Shown here in pieces: positions 6,167 through 14,472 of a stretch of DNA of 15,852 nt. The DNA lies in the NCBI GenBank assembly GCA_963972105.1, contig CAXAVH010000059.1:1-15852 (forward strand). The letters are read 5' to 3'. Source of the DNA: NZQO01 sp002693605 (GTDB lineage: Bacteria > Bacteroidota > Bacteroidia > Flavobacteriales > Flavobacteriaceae). Below the pieces are notes generated by a model, which worked only from the letters and a program-made list of their open reading frames with translations, was not told the DNA's origin and searched no databases. The position numbers and the translations under genes are program-made. Positions within the stretch are counted from its first letter, which is position 1; every line of letters begins with the position of its first letter.

Positions 6167-7447
6167 ATGAAAGAGGATTTTCTGCATTACCTGTGGAAAT
6201 TTCAGAAATTCAACACGGGGAATTTAACGACAACGAATGCCCAGCGATTAACGGTCCTTGCGCCTGGCCAGCATAACCACAACGCGGGTCCAGACTTTTT
6301 CAACGCCCAATTGCTTATCGATGGGCAGCGTTGGGCCGGCAATGTAGAGATTCACATCAAGGCATCGCACTGGTTCGCCCACGCGCATCAAGAAGACGAA
6401 ACTTACCAATCGGTTATCCTACATGTGGTTTGGGAACACGACACAGATATTTCCAGAAATGACGGTACGCCCATTCCCACACTTGCCCTGCAACCTCTTG
6501 TGCCGAATGCTATTCTAAGCACCTATCGCAAATTGTTTTCCCAATCGAAATGTTGGATACCCTGCGAAGAGCAGCTGCCACGCATAGATGACTTTGTACG
6601 AGACCACTGGTTGGAGCGCTTGTATGTTGAACGATTAGAGCGGAAATCGCAAGCATTGGCCCAGCAGCTGGAAGGGCTTGGTAACAATTGGGAAGCGCTA
6701 CTCTTTCAATTGCTTTGCAAGAACTTCGGACTCAAGGTAAATGGGGAGGCTTTTTTGAGCATCGCCCAATCGCTTCCCTTTTCCGTAGTAAAAAAATGCG
6801 CCCAGCACCCGCAACAGTTGGAAGCTCTACTTATGGGGCAAGCACAGTTGCTGGATACCTCGCAAGGAGATGAGTATTACCTGTTGTTGCGGAAAGAATA
6901 CCAATACCTGAAGCACAAATTTTCAATTGACAGCCCGGCTACGATTCCGCTCAAGTTCTTTCGGCTGCGGCCTTCCAGTTTTCCGACCATTCGACTCTCG
7001 CAGCTGGCGCAGTTATACGCTTCGAGGCACTCTTTGTTTTCCGAAGTAATGAGCGCAAATCATTTGCACAAATATTACGAGTTATTCTCTGTAGAGGCCA
7101 GTGCGTATTGGACACGTCATTATACTTTTGGAGTACCGTCTTCAATTCGGAAAAAACAACTTACAAAGGCTTTTGTCGATTTGCTCATTTTGAATACGCT
7201 CATCCCGCTTCGATTTAGCTTTGCGGCGTATCAAGGCAGGGATGAAACGAATACGCTGTTGGAGCTGGTACAGAAATTGCCGGCAGAAGATAACCGGGTA
7301 ATTCGCAACTTCGCGACTTTGAACGTGCCGGTGAAAAATGCCCAGCAATCGCAAGCCCTGCTGCAGTTAAAAAATGACTATTGCGATAAGGTACAATGCT
7401 TGCAGTGTGCCATTGGCAATTCCATTTTGGCGCAAGGCCCAAAATAG
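6167..7447 (+). CDS. DUF2851 family protein
   Basis: 426 residues, a full-length member of a family largely restricted to Bacteroidota. The N-terminus MKEDFLHYLWKFQKF is typical. GPDFFNAQLLIDG at 41-53 and GNVEIHIKASHW at 58-69 are the conserved core, followed by YQSVILHVVWEHD. The C-terminus has the family's Cys motif (CDKVQCLQCAIG near 406-417). There is no signal peptide or membrane helix, so the protein is cytoplasmic. Function is unknown. The PD..17..ExH spacing in the core superficially resembles a PD-(D/E)xK nuclease core with His for Lys, which is only my inference. It is followed 24 bases later by the PspC-like gene. Confidence 0.9.
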   Translation: MKEDFLHYLWKFQKFNTGNLTTTNAQRLTVLAPGQHNHNAGPDFFNAQLLIDGQRWAGNVEIHIKASHWFAHAHQEDETYQSVILHVVWEHDTDISRNDGTPIPTLALQPLVPNAILSTYRKLFSQSKCWIPCEEQLPRIDDFVRDHWLERLYVERLERKSQALAQQLEGLGNNWEALLFQLLCKNFGLKVNGEAFLSIAQSLPFSVVKKCAQHPQQLEALLMGQAQLLDTSQGDEYYLLLRKEYQYLKHKFSIDSPATIPLKFFRLRPSSFPTIRLSQLAQLYASRHSLFSEVMSANHLHKYYELFSVEASAYWTRHYTFGVPSSIRKKQLTKAFVDLLILNTLIPLRFSFAAYQGRDETNTLLELVQKLPAEDNRVIRNFATLNVPVKNAQQSQALLQLKNDYCDKVQCLQCAIGNSILAQGPK

Positions 7448-7471
7448 AACAAAAAATAGTAATTTGCGTAT

Positions 7472-7702
7472 ATGTTACAATCGGTTTACAAAATACGCCA
7501 TTACTTTGAGCGCCACGGATTTTACGTAAGTTCGCGTCTGGCTGATAGGCTGGGGATGCGGGCAAAGAGCGTACGGCTATTCTTCATTTACGTATCTTTT
7601 GCTACCTTGGGTGTCGGCTTTGCCATTTACCTAACCTTGGCATTCTGGTTGAAGCTCAAGGATTTGGTCTACACAAAACGAACCTCCGTTTTCGATCTAT
7701 GA
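7472..7702 (+). CDS. PspC-like small membrane protein
   Basis: 76 residues. The central segment SSRLADRLGMRAKSVRLFFIYVSFATLGVGFAIYL matches the PspC pattern: an amphipathic helix-turn (ADRLGM...VRL), then one long membrane helix at about 42-64. The basic tail follows. PspC in E. coli is an inner-membrane regulator of the phage-shock response, but this stand-alone short form is common in Flavobacteriia and no pspA/pspB is seen here. The stop overlaps the start of the K+ channel gene as ATGA (7699-7702), so the two are translationally coupled, and a shared membrane function is plausible. Confidence 0.82.
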   Translation: MLQSVYKIRHYFERHGFYVSSRLADRLGMRAKSVRLFFIYVSFATLGVGFAIYLTLAFWLKLKDLVYTKRTSVFDL

Positions 7703-8709
7703 ACCGGTTGCTGCAATCAAAAATCACGGGCGCTCTGGTATTGCTCTTTGCCGTATTTATGGCGGGGGTGCTTGGGTATCGGTTTTATTCAGAATACAGC
7801 TGGGTAGATAGCGTCTATATGACGGTGATAACCATAACCACGGTGGGCTATGGCGCGGTAAAGCCCATGAGCCCCAATGAGAAGATTTTTACCTCCATAT
7901 TAATTGTTTCCAGTATTTTTATCGTGGGATATGCCATCTCGGTCATCACCGAATACTTGCTGAGCAAGAGCAATATTGGAAATTTAAAACAGCGAAAAGT
8001 GCAAAAAATCATCGACTCCCTGGAAAACCATGTTATTGTATGCGGGTATGGCCGTAATGGCAAGCAGGCCGCGCAAAAACTTCGAGATTATAAAAAAGAC
8101 TTTGTGATCGTGGAAAAGGACGAGGAAGTCATGGAGCGGTTTTCTGAAGAAGAACTGTTGTTTGTACACGGTAATGCCAATGAAGATGAGGTGCTAGTTC
8201 GTGCCGGCATGGAACGCGCCTCGACCCTCATCTGTGCCCTGCCCAGCGATGCAGATAACCTCTTTGTAGTGCTCTCTGCAAGGCAAATAAATCCAAACTT
8301 GAAAATCATAAGCCGTGCCACCGAAGAGACCAGTTACCAGAAATTGAAATTGGCTGGGGCCGATAATGTGATTATGCCCGACAAGATTGGCGGGGACCAC
8401 ATGGCCAATTTGGTCGTTACCCCAGATCTGGTCGAATTTTTGGATAACCTGAGCGTGTCTGGAGAGATCGATAGTATCAACGTAGAGCAGGTGCCGTTTG
8501 AGAAAATCTGCCCAGATGGCGTAGAACGTGCCATCTTAGATTTGGACATCAGAAAAAAAACGGGTTGCTCCGTGATTGGCTATCGAACTCCCGAAGGGAA
8601 TTATATCGTTAATCCAGAGCCGTCTATGAAACTTCAGAAAAACTCAAAGCTTATTTTGATAGGCCGTCCCAACCAAATAGAGCACCTAAAGCAGGTGTAT
8701 GGAGTTTAA
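7699..8709 (+). CDS. Potassium channel with RCK (TrkA-N/TrkA-C) domain
   Basis: 336 residues. A first membrane helix at about 10-28, a pore loop with the selectivity filter TVGYG at 48-52, and a second helix at about 62-85 form a KcsA/MthK-like two-helix pore. A cytoplasmic RCK domain follows. Its Rossmann start VIVCGYGRNGKQAAQKL has the GxGxxG dinucleotide-binding signature, with an acidic residue at the end of beta-2 (VIVEKDEE). A TrkA-C-like domain occupies roughly the last 85 residues (GCSVIGYRTPEGNYIVNPEPS...LILIGRP). Four subunits would form an inner-membrane K+ channel gated by ligands or nucleotides on the RCK ring. The start overlaps the PspC-like gene, indicating an operon. Confidence 0.94.
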   Translation: MNRLLQSKITGALVLLFAVFMAGVLGYRFYSEYSWVDSVYMTVITITTVGYGAVKPMSPNEKIFTSILIVSSIFIVGYAISVITEYLLSKSNIGNLKQRKVQKIIDSLENHVIVCGYGRNGKQAAQKLRDYKKDFVIVEKDEEVMERFSEEELLFVHGNANEDEVLVRAGMERASTLICALPSDADNLFVVLSARQINPNLKIISRATEETSYQKLKLAGADNVIMPDKIGGDHMANLVVTPDLVEFLDNLSVSGEIDSINVEQVPFEKICPDGVERAILDLDIRKKTGCSVIGYRTPEGNYIVNPEPSMKLQKNSKLILIGRPNQIEHLKQVYGV

Positions 8710-8815
8710 GGAATCGTTAACAATTATACCCCCAAAAATTTGAATTCGCTATTTTTTTTTAGCATCTTGCTGCTTTGAAAATTTGAGACCTGTACTAATT
8801 AATGAAAACGCTACA

Positions 8816-10498
8816 ATGAAGAAACTTCTTCTCACTTTATCCTCTTTTCTAATTTCTATTATTGTTACCGCACAAGAAACGCAAGCGCCTGAAGCTGTGG
8901 GTTTAGATCAAAAAATTGATCAAATTTTTGGTGATGCTACAGGTTGGTTTGTAAATTTTATTTTCTATCAAATACCATTTACAGATAATATTCAAATTTA
9001 TTGGGTTTTGTTCCCATTGATTCTGGGAGCCGGATTTTTTACAATTTATTTTAAGTTCATCAATTTTACGGGTATTTGGACTGCAATCAAAGTCGTACGC
9101 GGCAAATATGAAGATATCGAAAAATATGGCGCCAAGAATCTTTATGGAGAAGAAGGTATTGCAGCAGGTATTGATATGAACAAAGTAGATGATTTAGATA
9201 AGCATCTTACAGATAATAAGGATGAAATTGTAATAGATGGAGATATTGCAGATACCATTCGAGATGAAAGTTCTGATGGAGAGGTTTCCCACTTTCAGGC
9301 ACTTACCGCCGCTCTTTCTGCAACGGTGGGATTGGGAAATATTGCAGGGGTGGCAATTGCGGTATCTATAGGAGGTGCTGGTGCGACATTTTGGATGATT
9401 GTTGCAGGACTCTTGGGTATGGCCTCTAAATTTGTAGAATGTACGCTAGGTGTTAAATATCGAGACGTAGGACCAGATGGGACTATTTTTGGTGGCCCCA
9501 TGTATTATTTAAACAAAGGTCTTAAAAACAAACCCTTAGGAAAAATACTTGCTGGCGCGTTCGCAGTTATGTGCATAGGAGGTTCCTTTGGAGGTGGGAA
9601 TATGTTTCAGGTCAATCAGGCCGTTCAATTATTTGAGAATATGACGGGCGGAACAGAATCATTCTTATATGGTTATAGATGGGTATTCGGCGTTATAATG
9701 TCCATTTTGGTTGGTATTGTAATAATTGGTGGTATAAAAAGTATTGCAAAAGTTACAGATAAAATTGTGCCTTTTATGGTAGTAATTTATGTAGGCGCTT
9801 CATTATTTGTTTTGATAGCAAGGTATGATATGATTGGCGCTGCTTTCTCCGAAATTATTGAGGGTGCGTTTGCTCCAGTGGGTATAGTTGGAGGTGCAGT
9901 TGGCGTTTTAATCCAAGGATTCAGACGAGCTGCCTTTTCAAATGAAGCAGGCGTAGGGTCGGCATCTATAGCTCATTCAGCGGTACGTACTAAATATCCA
10001 GCTTCGGAAGGTCTTGTGGCTTTGCTGGAGCCTTTTATTGATACTGTTCTTGTCTGTACTATGACCGCGTTGGTTTTGATTATAACTGGTAACGTTGACC
10101 CAAGTAATGCGAGTTTAAACGATGCAGAGGCTATTCTTCTGACATCCAGTGCGTTTGAATCGGTTATAAGTTGGTTTCCTTACGTGCTAACCGTTGCAGT
10201 AGTATTATTCGCTTTTAGCACACAAATTTCTTGGTCATATTATGGTTATCAATCCTGGGCTTATTTATTCGGAAGAAATAAAAGAACAGAGTATACATAT
10301 AAAATAATTTTCTGTCTATTTGTAGTGGTTGGAGCTTCAGCGAGTCTTAGTTCTGTAATAGGTTTTTCTGACGCAATGATTTTCGGAATGATGGTGCCTA
10401 ATATGATAGGTATAGTATTACTCGCCCCAAAAGTTAAAGGCGAATTAAAGAAATATATGGATGCCATAAAATTAAAACGCGACGCACTACAGGATTAA
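8816..10498 (+). CDS. Sodium:alanine (AGCS family) symporter
   Basis: 560 residues from the ATG at 8816, where a signal-peptide-like MKKLLLTLSSFLISIIVTAQ begins; an in-frame TTG at 8783 adds nothing recognisable. The family signatures are clear: GLGNIAGVA at 172-180 and FRRAAFSNEAGVGSASIAHS at 369-388. Eight to ten membrane helices follow the AGCS pattern. An acidic insert of about 60 residues (~97-156) sits between the second hydrophobic segment and the first conserved block. The family imports alanine, glycine or D-amino acids with Na+. The DNA is clearly more A+T-rich than both neighbours (16 G/C of 60 in 9721-9780), so codon use differs. The HhH gene follows after 5 bases. Confidence 0.94.
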   Translation: MKKLLLTLSSFLISIIVTAQETQAPEAVGLDQKIDQIFGDATGWFVNFIFYQIPFTDNIQIYWVLFPLILGAGFFTIYFKFINFTGIWTAIKVVRGKYEDIEKYGAKNLYGEEGIAAGIDMNKVDDLDKHLTDNKDEIVIDGDIADTIRDESSDGEVSHFQALTAALSATVGLGNIAGVAIAVSIGGAGATFWMIVAGLLGMASKFVECTLGVKYRDVGPDGTIFGGPMYYLNKGLKNKPLGKILAGAFAVMCIGGSFGGGNMFQVNQAVQLFENMTGGTESFLYGYRWVFGVIMSILVGIVIIGGIKSIAKVTDKIVPFMVVIYVGASLFVLIARYDMIGAAFSEIIEGAFAPVGIVGGAVGVLIQGFRRAAFSNEAGVGSASIAHSAVRTKYPASEGLVALLEPFIDTVLVCTMTALVLIITGNVDPSNASLNDAEAILLTSSAFESVISWFPYVLTVAVVLFAFSTQISWSYYGYQSWAYLFGRNKRTEYTYKIIFCLFVVVGASASLSSVIGFSDAMIFGMMVPNMIGIVLLAPKVKGELKKYMDAIKLKRDALQD

Positions 10499-10503
10499 TA
10501 ATT

Positions 10504-11376
10504 ATGCAAAAGCTAAAATCCCATTTCGAGGTCGTTTCGAGCCAACGAGGTGGGATTTTGTTTTTACTTTTAGTGTGCACCGGGTTGCTCATTACTTACT
10601 TATTCGTCGATTTCAACAGGGAACCGGCACTTGATATTTCATCGGAAGAGATTTTGGCACTGCAAGCCGAAATCGATTCAATTAGGCGTTTGCGTGAAGA
10701 AGAAAACAAACCGAAAATTTATCCCTTCAACCCCAATTTTATATCCGACTACAAGGCATACACCTTGGGACTAACTACCGAAGAATTTGATAGGCTAAAG
10801 TCCTATCGTCAAGAAGGAAAATGGATCAATTCGGTTTCCGATTTCAAGCGCATTACCGGGGTGCACGATACGGTACTGGATCGTATAAGTCCCTACTTCA
10901 AGTTTCCAGATTGGGTAACCCGTACAAGGCGAGGCAACGGTTTTGCAAACCGCACTTCTAGCCAGGCTTCTTCAGAAATCATAGACCTAAATGCAGCCAC
11001 CTTAGAGCAACTACAGGAAATCAACGGAATTGGCCCTGCCCTGAGCCAGCGGATTATCGCATACCGTGATAAGCTGGGCGGCTTCTCGCACGAATTGCAA
11101 CTCTACAATGTATATGGGCTAAGCGACGAGGTGATTACGCGGGCTTTGTTGCGGTTTAAGGTGCACACGCCCGCACCGATACAGCAGCTCAATATCAATA
11201 CCGCCTCGGCTAGCGACCTGGCCACCATTCCGGGGGTATCGTTCGACCTGGCAAAGGAAATCTGGGAGTTCCGTCGGCTGCGCGAACGCATTGACAGTTT
11301 AGATGAATTGACCAAAATACAAGGTATTACACCCCGAAAATTAAAGCTAATTCAGTTATATTTGTCGGTCGAGTAA
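10504..11376 (+). CDS. Membrane-anchored helix-hairpin-helix protein (ComEA-like)
   Basis: 290 residues. One membrane helix at about 17-35 follows a short basic N-terminus, then a short helical spacer (45-68). Three helix-hairpin-helix modules follow: residues 76-136 (LTTEEFDRLKSYR...VSDFKRITGV), 160-220 (IDLNAATLEQLQEINGIGPALSQRII, the classic ComEA signature with GIGPALA-like hairpin) and 229-288 (LNINTASASDLATIPGVS). ComEA-type proteins bind double-stranded DNA outside the inner membrane during uptake. Three modules on one anchor is a common Bacteroidota form that is not proven to act in competence. The gene starts 5 bases after the symporter stop but has backbone-like base composition, so co-transcription is possible but not certain. 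Confidence 0.88.
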   Translation: MQKLKSHFEVVSSQRGGILFLLLVCTGLLITYLFVDFNREPALDISSEEILALQAEIDSIRRLREEENKPKIYPFNPNFISDYKAYTLGLTTEEFDRLKSYRQEGKWINSVSDFKRITGVHDTVLDRISPYFKFPDWVTRTRRGNGFANRTSSQASSEIIDLNAATLEQLQEINGIGPALSQRIIAYRDKLGGFSHELQLYNVYGLSDEVITRALLRFKVHTPAPIQQLNINTASASDLATIPGVSFDLAKEIWEFRRLRERIDSLDELTKIQGITPRKLKLIQLYLSVE

Positions 11377-11471
11377 TATGCTTATACATAGCTCGAAGCT
11401 GCTCCAGGCGGCATTGAAACGCACAACCTAGACATTCACTTTTCAACATATAAACACACAAAACGCAATTT

Positions 11472-12638
11472 ATGGGCAGTATGTATTTCACGGAAGAACA
11501 TGATTTTTTCAGGAAAAGTTTTCAGGATTTTTTACAGAAGGAAGTCGTCCCTCACATTGAAAAGTGGGAACAGACCGGGCACATCGAGCGGTTTATCTGG
11601 ACCAAGTTTGGCGAGATGGGGTACTTTGGGCTAAACTATCCGGAGGCCTACGGGGGGATGGACCTCGATTTGTTTTACACGGTAATTTTTCTGGAAGAGC
11701 TCCAAAAAGTGAATTCAGGGGGCTTCGCCGCAGCCATGTGGGCGCACGCCTACCTTGCAATGACCCATCTAAACAAGGAGGGTAACCATGAGCAAAAGGA
11801 GAGGTTCCTTACGCCGAGCATCACTGGCGAGAAGATAGGCTGCCTGTGTATTACCGAACCTTTTGGGGGCAGCGATGTTTCTGGCATGCGCAGCACCGCC
11901 GTTAAAAAGGGAGATACCTATATCCTTAACGGCTCAAAAACATTTATCACCAATGGCGTCTATAGCGATTATCTCGTGGTAGCCGCAAAGACCAGCCCCG
12001 AGTTGGGCAATAAGGGAATAAGTATGTTCGTGGTCGATAGGGATACGAAGGGTATTTCGGCCACAAAGCTCGATAAATTGGGATGGCGGGCCAGTGACAC
12101 GGGAGAAATAGCCTTCGACAATGTGGAGATACCCGCCGAAAATTTACTGGGCGAGGAAAATATGGGATTTCCGTACATTATGCAGCATTTTGCTCTAGAG
12201 CGATTAATTATGGGTATCAATGCGCACGCGCGAAGTGAGTTTGCACTGGAATATACCATACAATATATGAAGGACCGAATTGCCTTCGGAAAGCCCATTT
12301 CCAAATTCCAGGCGCTTCGCCACAAGGTGGCCCAGCTAAGCAGTGAGGTAGAGGTGTGCAAGACGTTCAACTACCAAACAGCCAAGCGCTTGAACGACGG
12401 CGAATACGTGGTGAAGGAGGCAACGATGTCAAAGCTAATTTCCACGAAGGTATCGGATGAAGTTATGTACGATTGCCTTCAGCTATTGGGCGGTTATGGG
12501 TATATGGAAGACTACCCGTTGGCGCGCCTGCTGCGCGACAGTCGCCTTGGCCCAATTGGAGGTGGAACTTCCGAGATACTCCGGGAGATTATCGCCAAAA
12601 TGGTTATCGACGGGAAAGACTACAAACCGGCCACGTAG
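11472..12638 (+). CDS. Acyl-CoA dehydrogenase
   Basis: 388 residues (or 385 from ATG 11481; no SD helps choose). The three ACAD domains are present in order: an N-terminal helical domain (1-120), a middle beta domain with CITEPFGGSDVSG at 126-138 and NGSKTFITNG at 153-162 contacting FAD, and a C-terminal helical domain with DRIAFGKPISKFQ at 268-280 and LGGYGYMEDYP at 339-349. The residue aligned with the medium-chain catalytic Glu (YEGT) is Gly here (GGGTSEI, 363-369). As in long-chain and isovaleryl-CoA dehydrogenases, the base is probably the helix-G Glu, here Glu243 of ALERL. The enzyme should oxidise an acyl-CoA to its 2-enoyl form in fatty-acid or branched-chain amino-acid breakdown, passing electrons to ETF. 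Confidence 0.95.
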   Translation: MGSMYFTEEHDFFRKSFQDFLQKEVVPHIEKWEQTGHIERFIWTKFGEMGYFGLNYPEAYGGMDLDLFYTVIFLEELQKVNSGGFAAAMWAHAYLAMTHLNKEGNHEQKERFLTPSITGEKIGCLCITEPFGGSDVSGMRSTAVKKGDTYILNGSKTFITNGVYSDYLVVAAKTSPELGNKGISMFVVDRDTKGISATKLDKLGWRASDTGEIAFDNVEIPAENLLGEENMGFPYIMQHFALERLIMGINAHARSEFALEYTIQYMKDRIAFGKPISKFQALRHKVAQLSSEVEVCKTFNYQTAKRLNDGEYVVKEATMSKLISTKVSDEVMYDCLQLLGGYGYMEDYPLARLLRDSRLGPIGGGTSEILREIIAKMVIDGKDYKPAT

Positions 12639-12642
12639 GTAT

Positions 12643-14064
12643 ATGGAACATCGGAAACCGCACTGGCCATTATTCGCTATTTGCGCCTTACTGCTGCTGG
12701 GCTCAACTGCCTGGGCCCAAACAGAGATTTCGGGCAAGGTGGTCGATTTTGCTACCTTCCAGCCAATAGACAATGCGAGTATCTACATCCAGAACAGTAC
12801 CATAGGTACGGTGAGCAATAGCGATGGCAGGTTCCTGCTATCCGTTCCTTCGGAAATGCAAGTAGATACGTTGGTGATTTCCTCCATAGGCTATAAAAGT
12901 TTCAAAACGACCTTAGCAGATTTCGATGGAGCCAACGATGTTTTTCTGGAAGAGGATATCGCAGCGCTAGATGAAGTGTTGCTCATCGCCGAGACACGGC
13001 CCAAGACGGGCAATGATATTATCTTGCGCGCCATTGCCGAGCTATCCGATAACCTACCTGAGCAACCTTATTTGCAAAAGGTATTCCTACGACATAAAGA
13101 GCGAAACAAGAAAGAATTTAAGTGGCTTATTGAAAGTGCCCTCACGGTCTATGACTCGGGTTACGGAGCTACGAACCGGATACAGGTTAATGTAGACGAA
13201 ATGCGCAAGAGCTATGACCTACGCGATGTAGACAGCCTTTTTGCGTATTCGTCCTACCTTCGGTACCATACCAATGCGATGAACGTCTCGGCCAAGAAAT
13301 TGAACAGAGACACAATTGCCACGGCAAGTTTACTCCGCGCCATAAAATGGAACGACACCCGGGTTAACGGTCTAAACAATATTTTTAAGGGAAAGCTGAA
13401 CTTGGTGCGCAATGCGCCTAACTCAAGCAGTCTTTTCGGCGACGATATGCTGTCCACGCACCAATTTACGCTAGATACCGTGCTGGTGGAAAATGGCCGC
13501 AAGTTGTATAAGATTAAAATTTCAGAAGGAAAAGAATACGTCGGGTTAGATACACCACATATTTTCAACGAAGGTTTTCATCCGTCTGGGTGGGTTTACG
13601 TCTATTGGGATAACTACGCCTTCAAGAAAATTGAATACGAGCTTACGGCCGCGTCGCAGGCCCAGCGCAGGAGGAGCAAGAGTCTTTTCGATACGTTGGT
13701 TAACCACAAGGTGGCGCTCACCTATAGGGAGTTCGAGGGCAAGATGTACCCCAGTTATTTCTATTATGAAACGCCCAAGCTGGTGCAGGTGGGGGACCGA
13801 TCTTCGGATGCCGAGAAAAACGAGGCACTTAGAAACAAGGACGAACAATTTTATTATACGGTACAGGAACTGCTTTTTACCGAAATCGTCCAGGATCCTG
13901 AAGTTGTGGAAGACGCACGGGCGGGGGAATGGTCTTCAGATATTTTCGTGACGCGCCCCTATAACCAGGAATTTTGGAAAAGCTATAACGTGCTCCTGGA
14001 AAGCCGTGAAGAGGAAAAGCTCATTGGCGACCTTAGCCGCAGGGCATCGCTGTTTAAGCAGTAG
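12643..14064 (+). CDS. Exported carboxypeptidase-like regulatory domain protein
   Basis: 473 residues from the ATG at 12643, four bases after the preceding stop. The in-frame upstream extension overlaps the dehydrogenase and is rejected. A signal peptide ends at AWAQ (residue 26). Residues 28-110 form a CarboxypepD_reg-like beta-sandwich (ISGKVVDFATFQPIDNASIY... DGRFLLSVP... VISSIGYKS), the domain found at the start of TonB-dependent receptors and DUF5686 proteins. The remaining ~350 residues form an unrecognised charged, beta-rich region. Transmembrane strands are not evident, and the protein is much shorter than DUF5686 members, which carry a barrel. It is probably periplasmic or outer-membrane associated. 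No SusC/D partner is nearby. Confidence 0.87.
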   Translation: MEHRKPHWPLFAICALLLLGSTAWAQTEISGKVVDFATFQPIDNASIYIQNSTIGTVSNSDGRFLLSVPSEMQVDTLVISSIGYKSFKTTLADFDGANDVFLEEDIAALDEVLLIAETRPKTGNDIILRAIAELSDNLPEQPYLQKVFLRHKERNKKEFKWLIESALTVYDSGYGATNRIQVNVDEMRKSYDLRDVDSLFAYSSYLRYHTNAMNVSAKKLNRDTIATASLLRAIKWNDTRVNGLNNIFKGKLNLVRNAPNSSSLFGDDMLSTHQFTLDTVLVENGRKLYKIKISEGKEYVGLDTPHIFNEGFHPSGWVYVYWDNYAFKKIEYELTAASQAQRRRSKSLFDTLVNHKVALTYREFEGKMYPSYFYYETPKLVQVGDRSSDAEKNEALRNKDEQFYYTVQELLFTEIVQDPEVVEDARAGEWSSDIFVTRPYNQEFWKSYNVLLESREEEKLIGDLSRRASLFKQ

Positions 14065-14111
14065 TTCCAGAAATATTTTGCACGATCAATTACCACAATA
14101 AAAAATTATAG

Positions 14112-14119
14112 TATATTTG
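14112..14119 (+). promoter_or_regulatory. Bacteroidota -7 promoter element of rpsU (TATATTTG)
   Basis: An exact TAnnTTTG match 30 bases before the rpsU ATG. Transcription would start a few bases downstream, giving a leader of roughly 25-28 bases that contains the strong SD. No clear -33 TTTG is visible at the normal spacing. Confidence 0.65.
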
Positions 14120-14133
14120 CGCCTCCAAAAGAG

Positions 14134-14143
14134 AGGAGGTGAT
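14134..14143 (+). promoter_or_regulatory. Strong Shine-Dalgarno sequence of rpsU (AGGAGGTGAT)
   Basis: Ten bases match the full complement of the 16S 3' end, with GGAGG ending 10 bases before the ATG. No other gene in the window has a comparable site. It fixes the rpsU start at 14150. CCTCC at 14122-14126 can pair with GGAGG, so the site may be masked in the leader. Confidence 0.9.
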
Positions 14144-14149
14144 GACACT

Positions 14150-14344
14150 ATGTTAATTATACCAGTTAAAGACGGAGAGAATATCGATAGAGCCCTAAAG
14201 CGTTTCAAGCGTAAGTTTGACCGTACGGGAACGATGCGTCAGTTGCGCGACAGACAGGCATTTACGAAGCCTTCAGTAAGGCGAAGAAAGGAAATCCAAA
14301 AAGCGCAGTACATTCAAAACTTAAGAGATCAGGAAGAGATTTAA
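14150..14344 (+). CDS. rpsU: 30S ribosomal protein bS21
   Basis: 64 residues starting MLIIPVKDGENIDRALKRFK, the standard bS21 N-terminus, and ending in a basic helical tail (RRRKEIQKAQYIQNLRDQEEI). An in-frame TTG at 14117 is rejected because the perfect SD lies inside that extension. bS21 binds the 30S platform near the 3' end of 16S rRNA. In Flavobacterium it is known to help sequester the anti-Shine-Dalgarno sequence, so most mRNAs there are translated without SD pairing. A strong SD on its own gene fits reported autoregulation, in which ribosomes lacking bS21 preferentially translate rpsU. A terminator follows, so it is probably a single-gene unit. Confidence 0.98.
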   Translation: MLIIPVKDGENIDRALKRFKRKFDRTGTMRQLRDRQAFTKPSVRRRKEIQKAQYIQNLRDQEEI

Positions 14345-14370
14345 GCATCTTTTTCTCGATTCAATAAATA

Positions 14371-14403
14371 AAATCCGCTGGAAGCAATTCCGGCGGATTT
14401 TTT
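14371..14403 (+). terminator. Rho-independent terminator of rpsU
   Basis: A 13-base stem (14371-14383 with 14388-14400, one G-T wobble) with a GCAA tetraloop ends in six T at 14398-14403. It lies 27 bases after the rpsU stop. Confidence 0.93.
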
Positions 14404-14406
14404 GTT

Positions 14407-14439
14407 TTTGCTGTTTTCAGGGTTTTTCCCGTATCTTTA
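14407..14439 (+). promoter_or_regulatory. Possible promoter of the tyrosine recombinase gene
   Basis: TTTG at 14407-14410 and TATCTTTA at 14432-14439 (one mismatch to TAnnTTTG) are 21 bases apart, an acceptable spacing for Bacteroidota. The promoter directly follows the rpsU terminator. Confidence 0.35.
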
Positions 14440-14472
14440 ACCGCACCTGTATCTTCACCAAAACCTGGCCCT

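Noticed and set aside
12457..12642. N-terminal extension of the carboxypeptidase-regulatory protein into the dehydrogenase gene
   Set aside because: The signal peptide begins cleanly at ATG 12643, and the upstream part is the dehydrogenase read in another frame.
14416..14433. Third copy of the bracketing hairpin repeat
   Set aside because: CAGGGTTTTTCCC resembles half of the element by chance-level similarity but lacks the second arm and loop.
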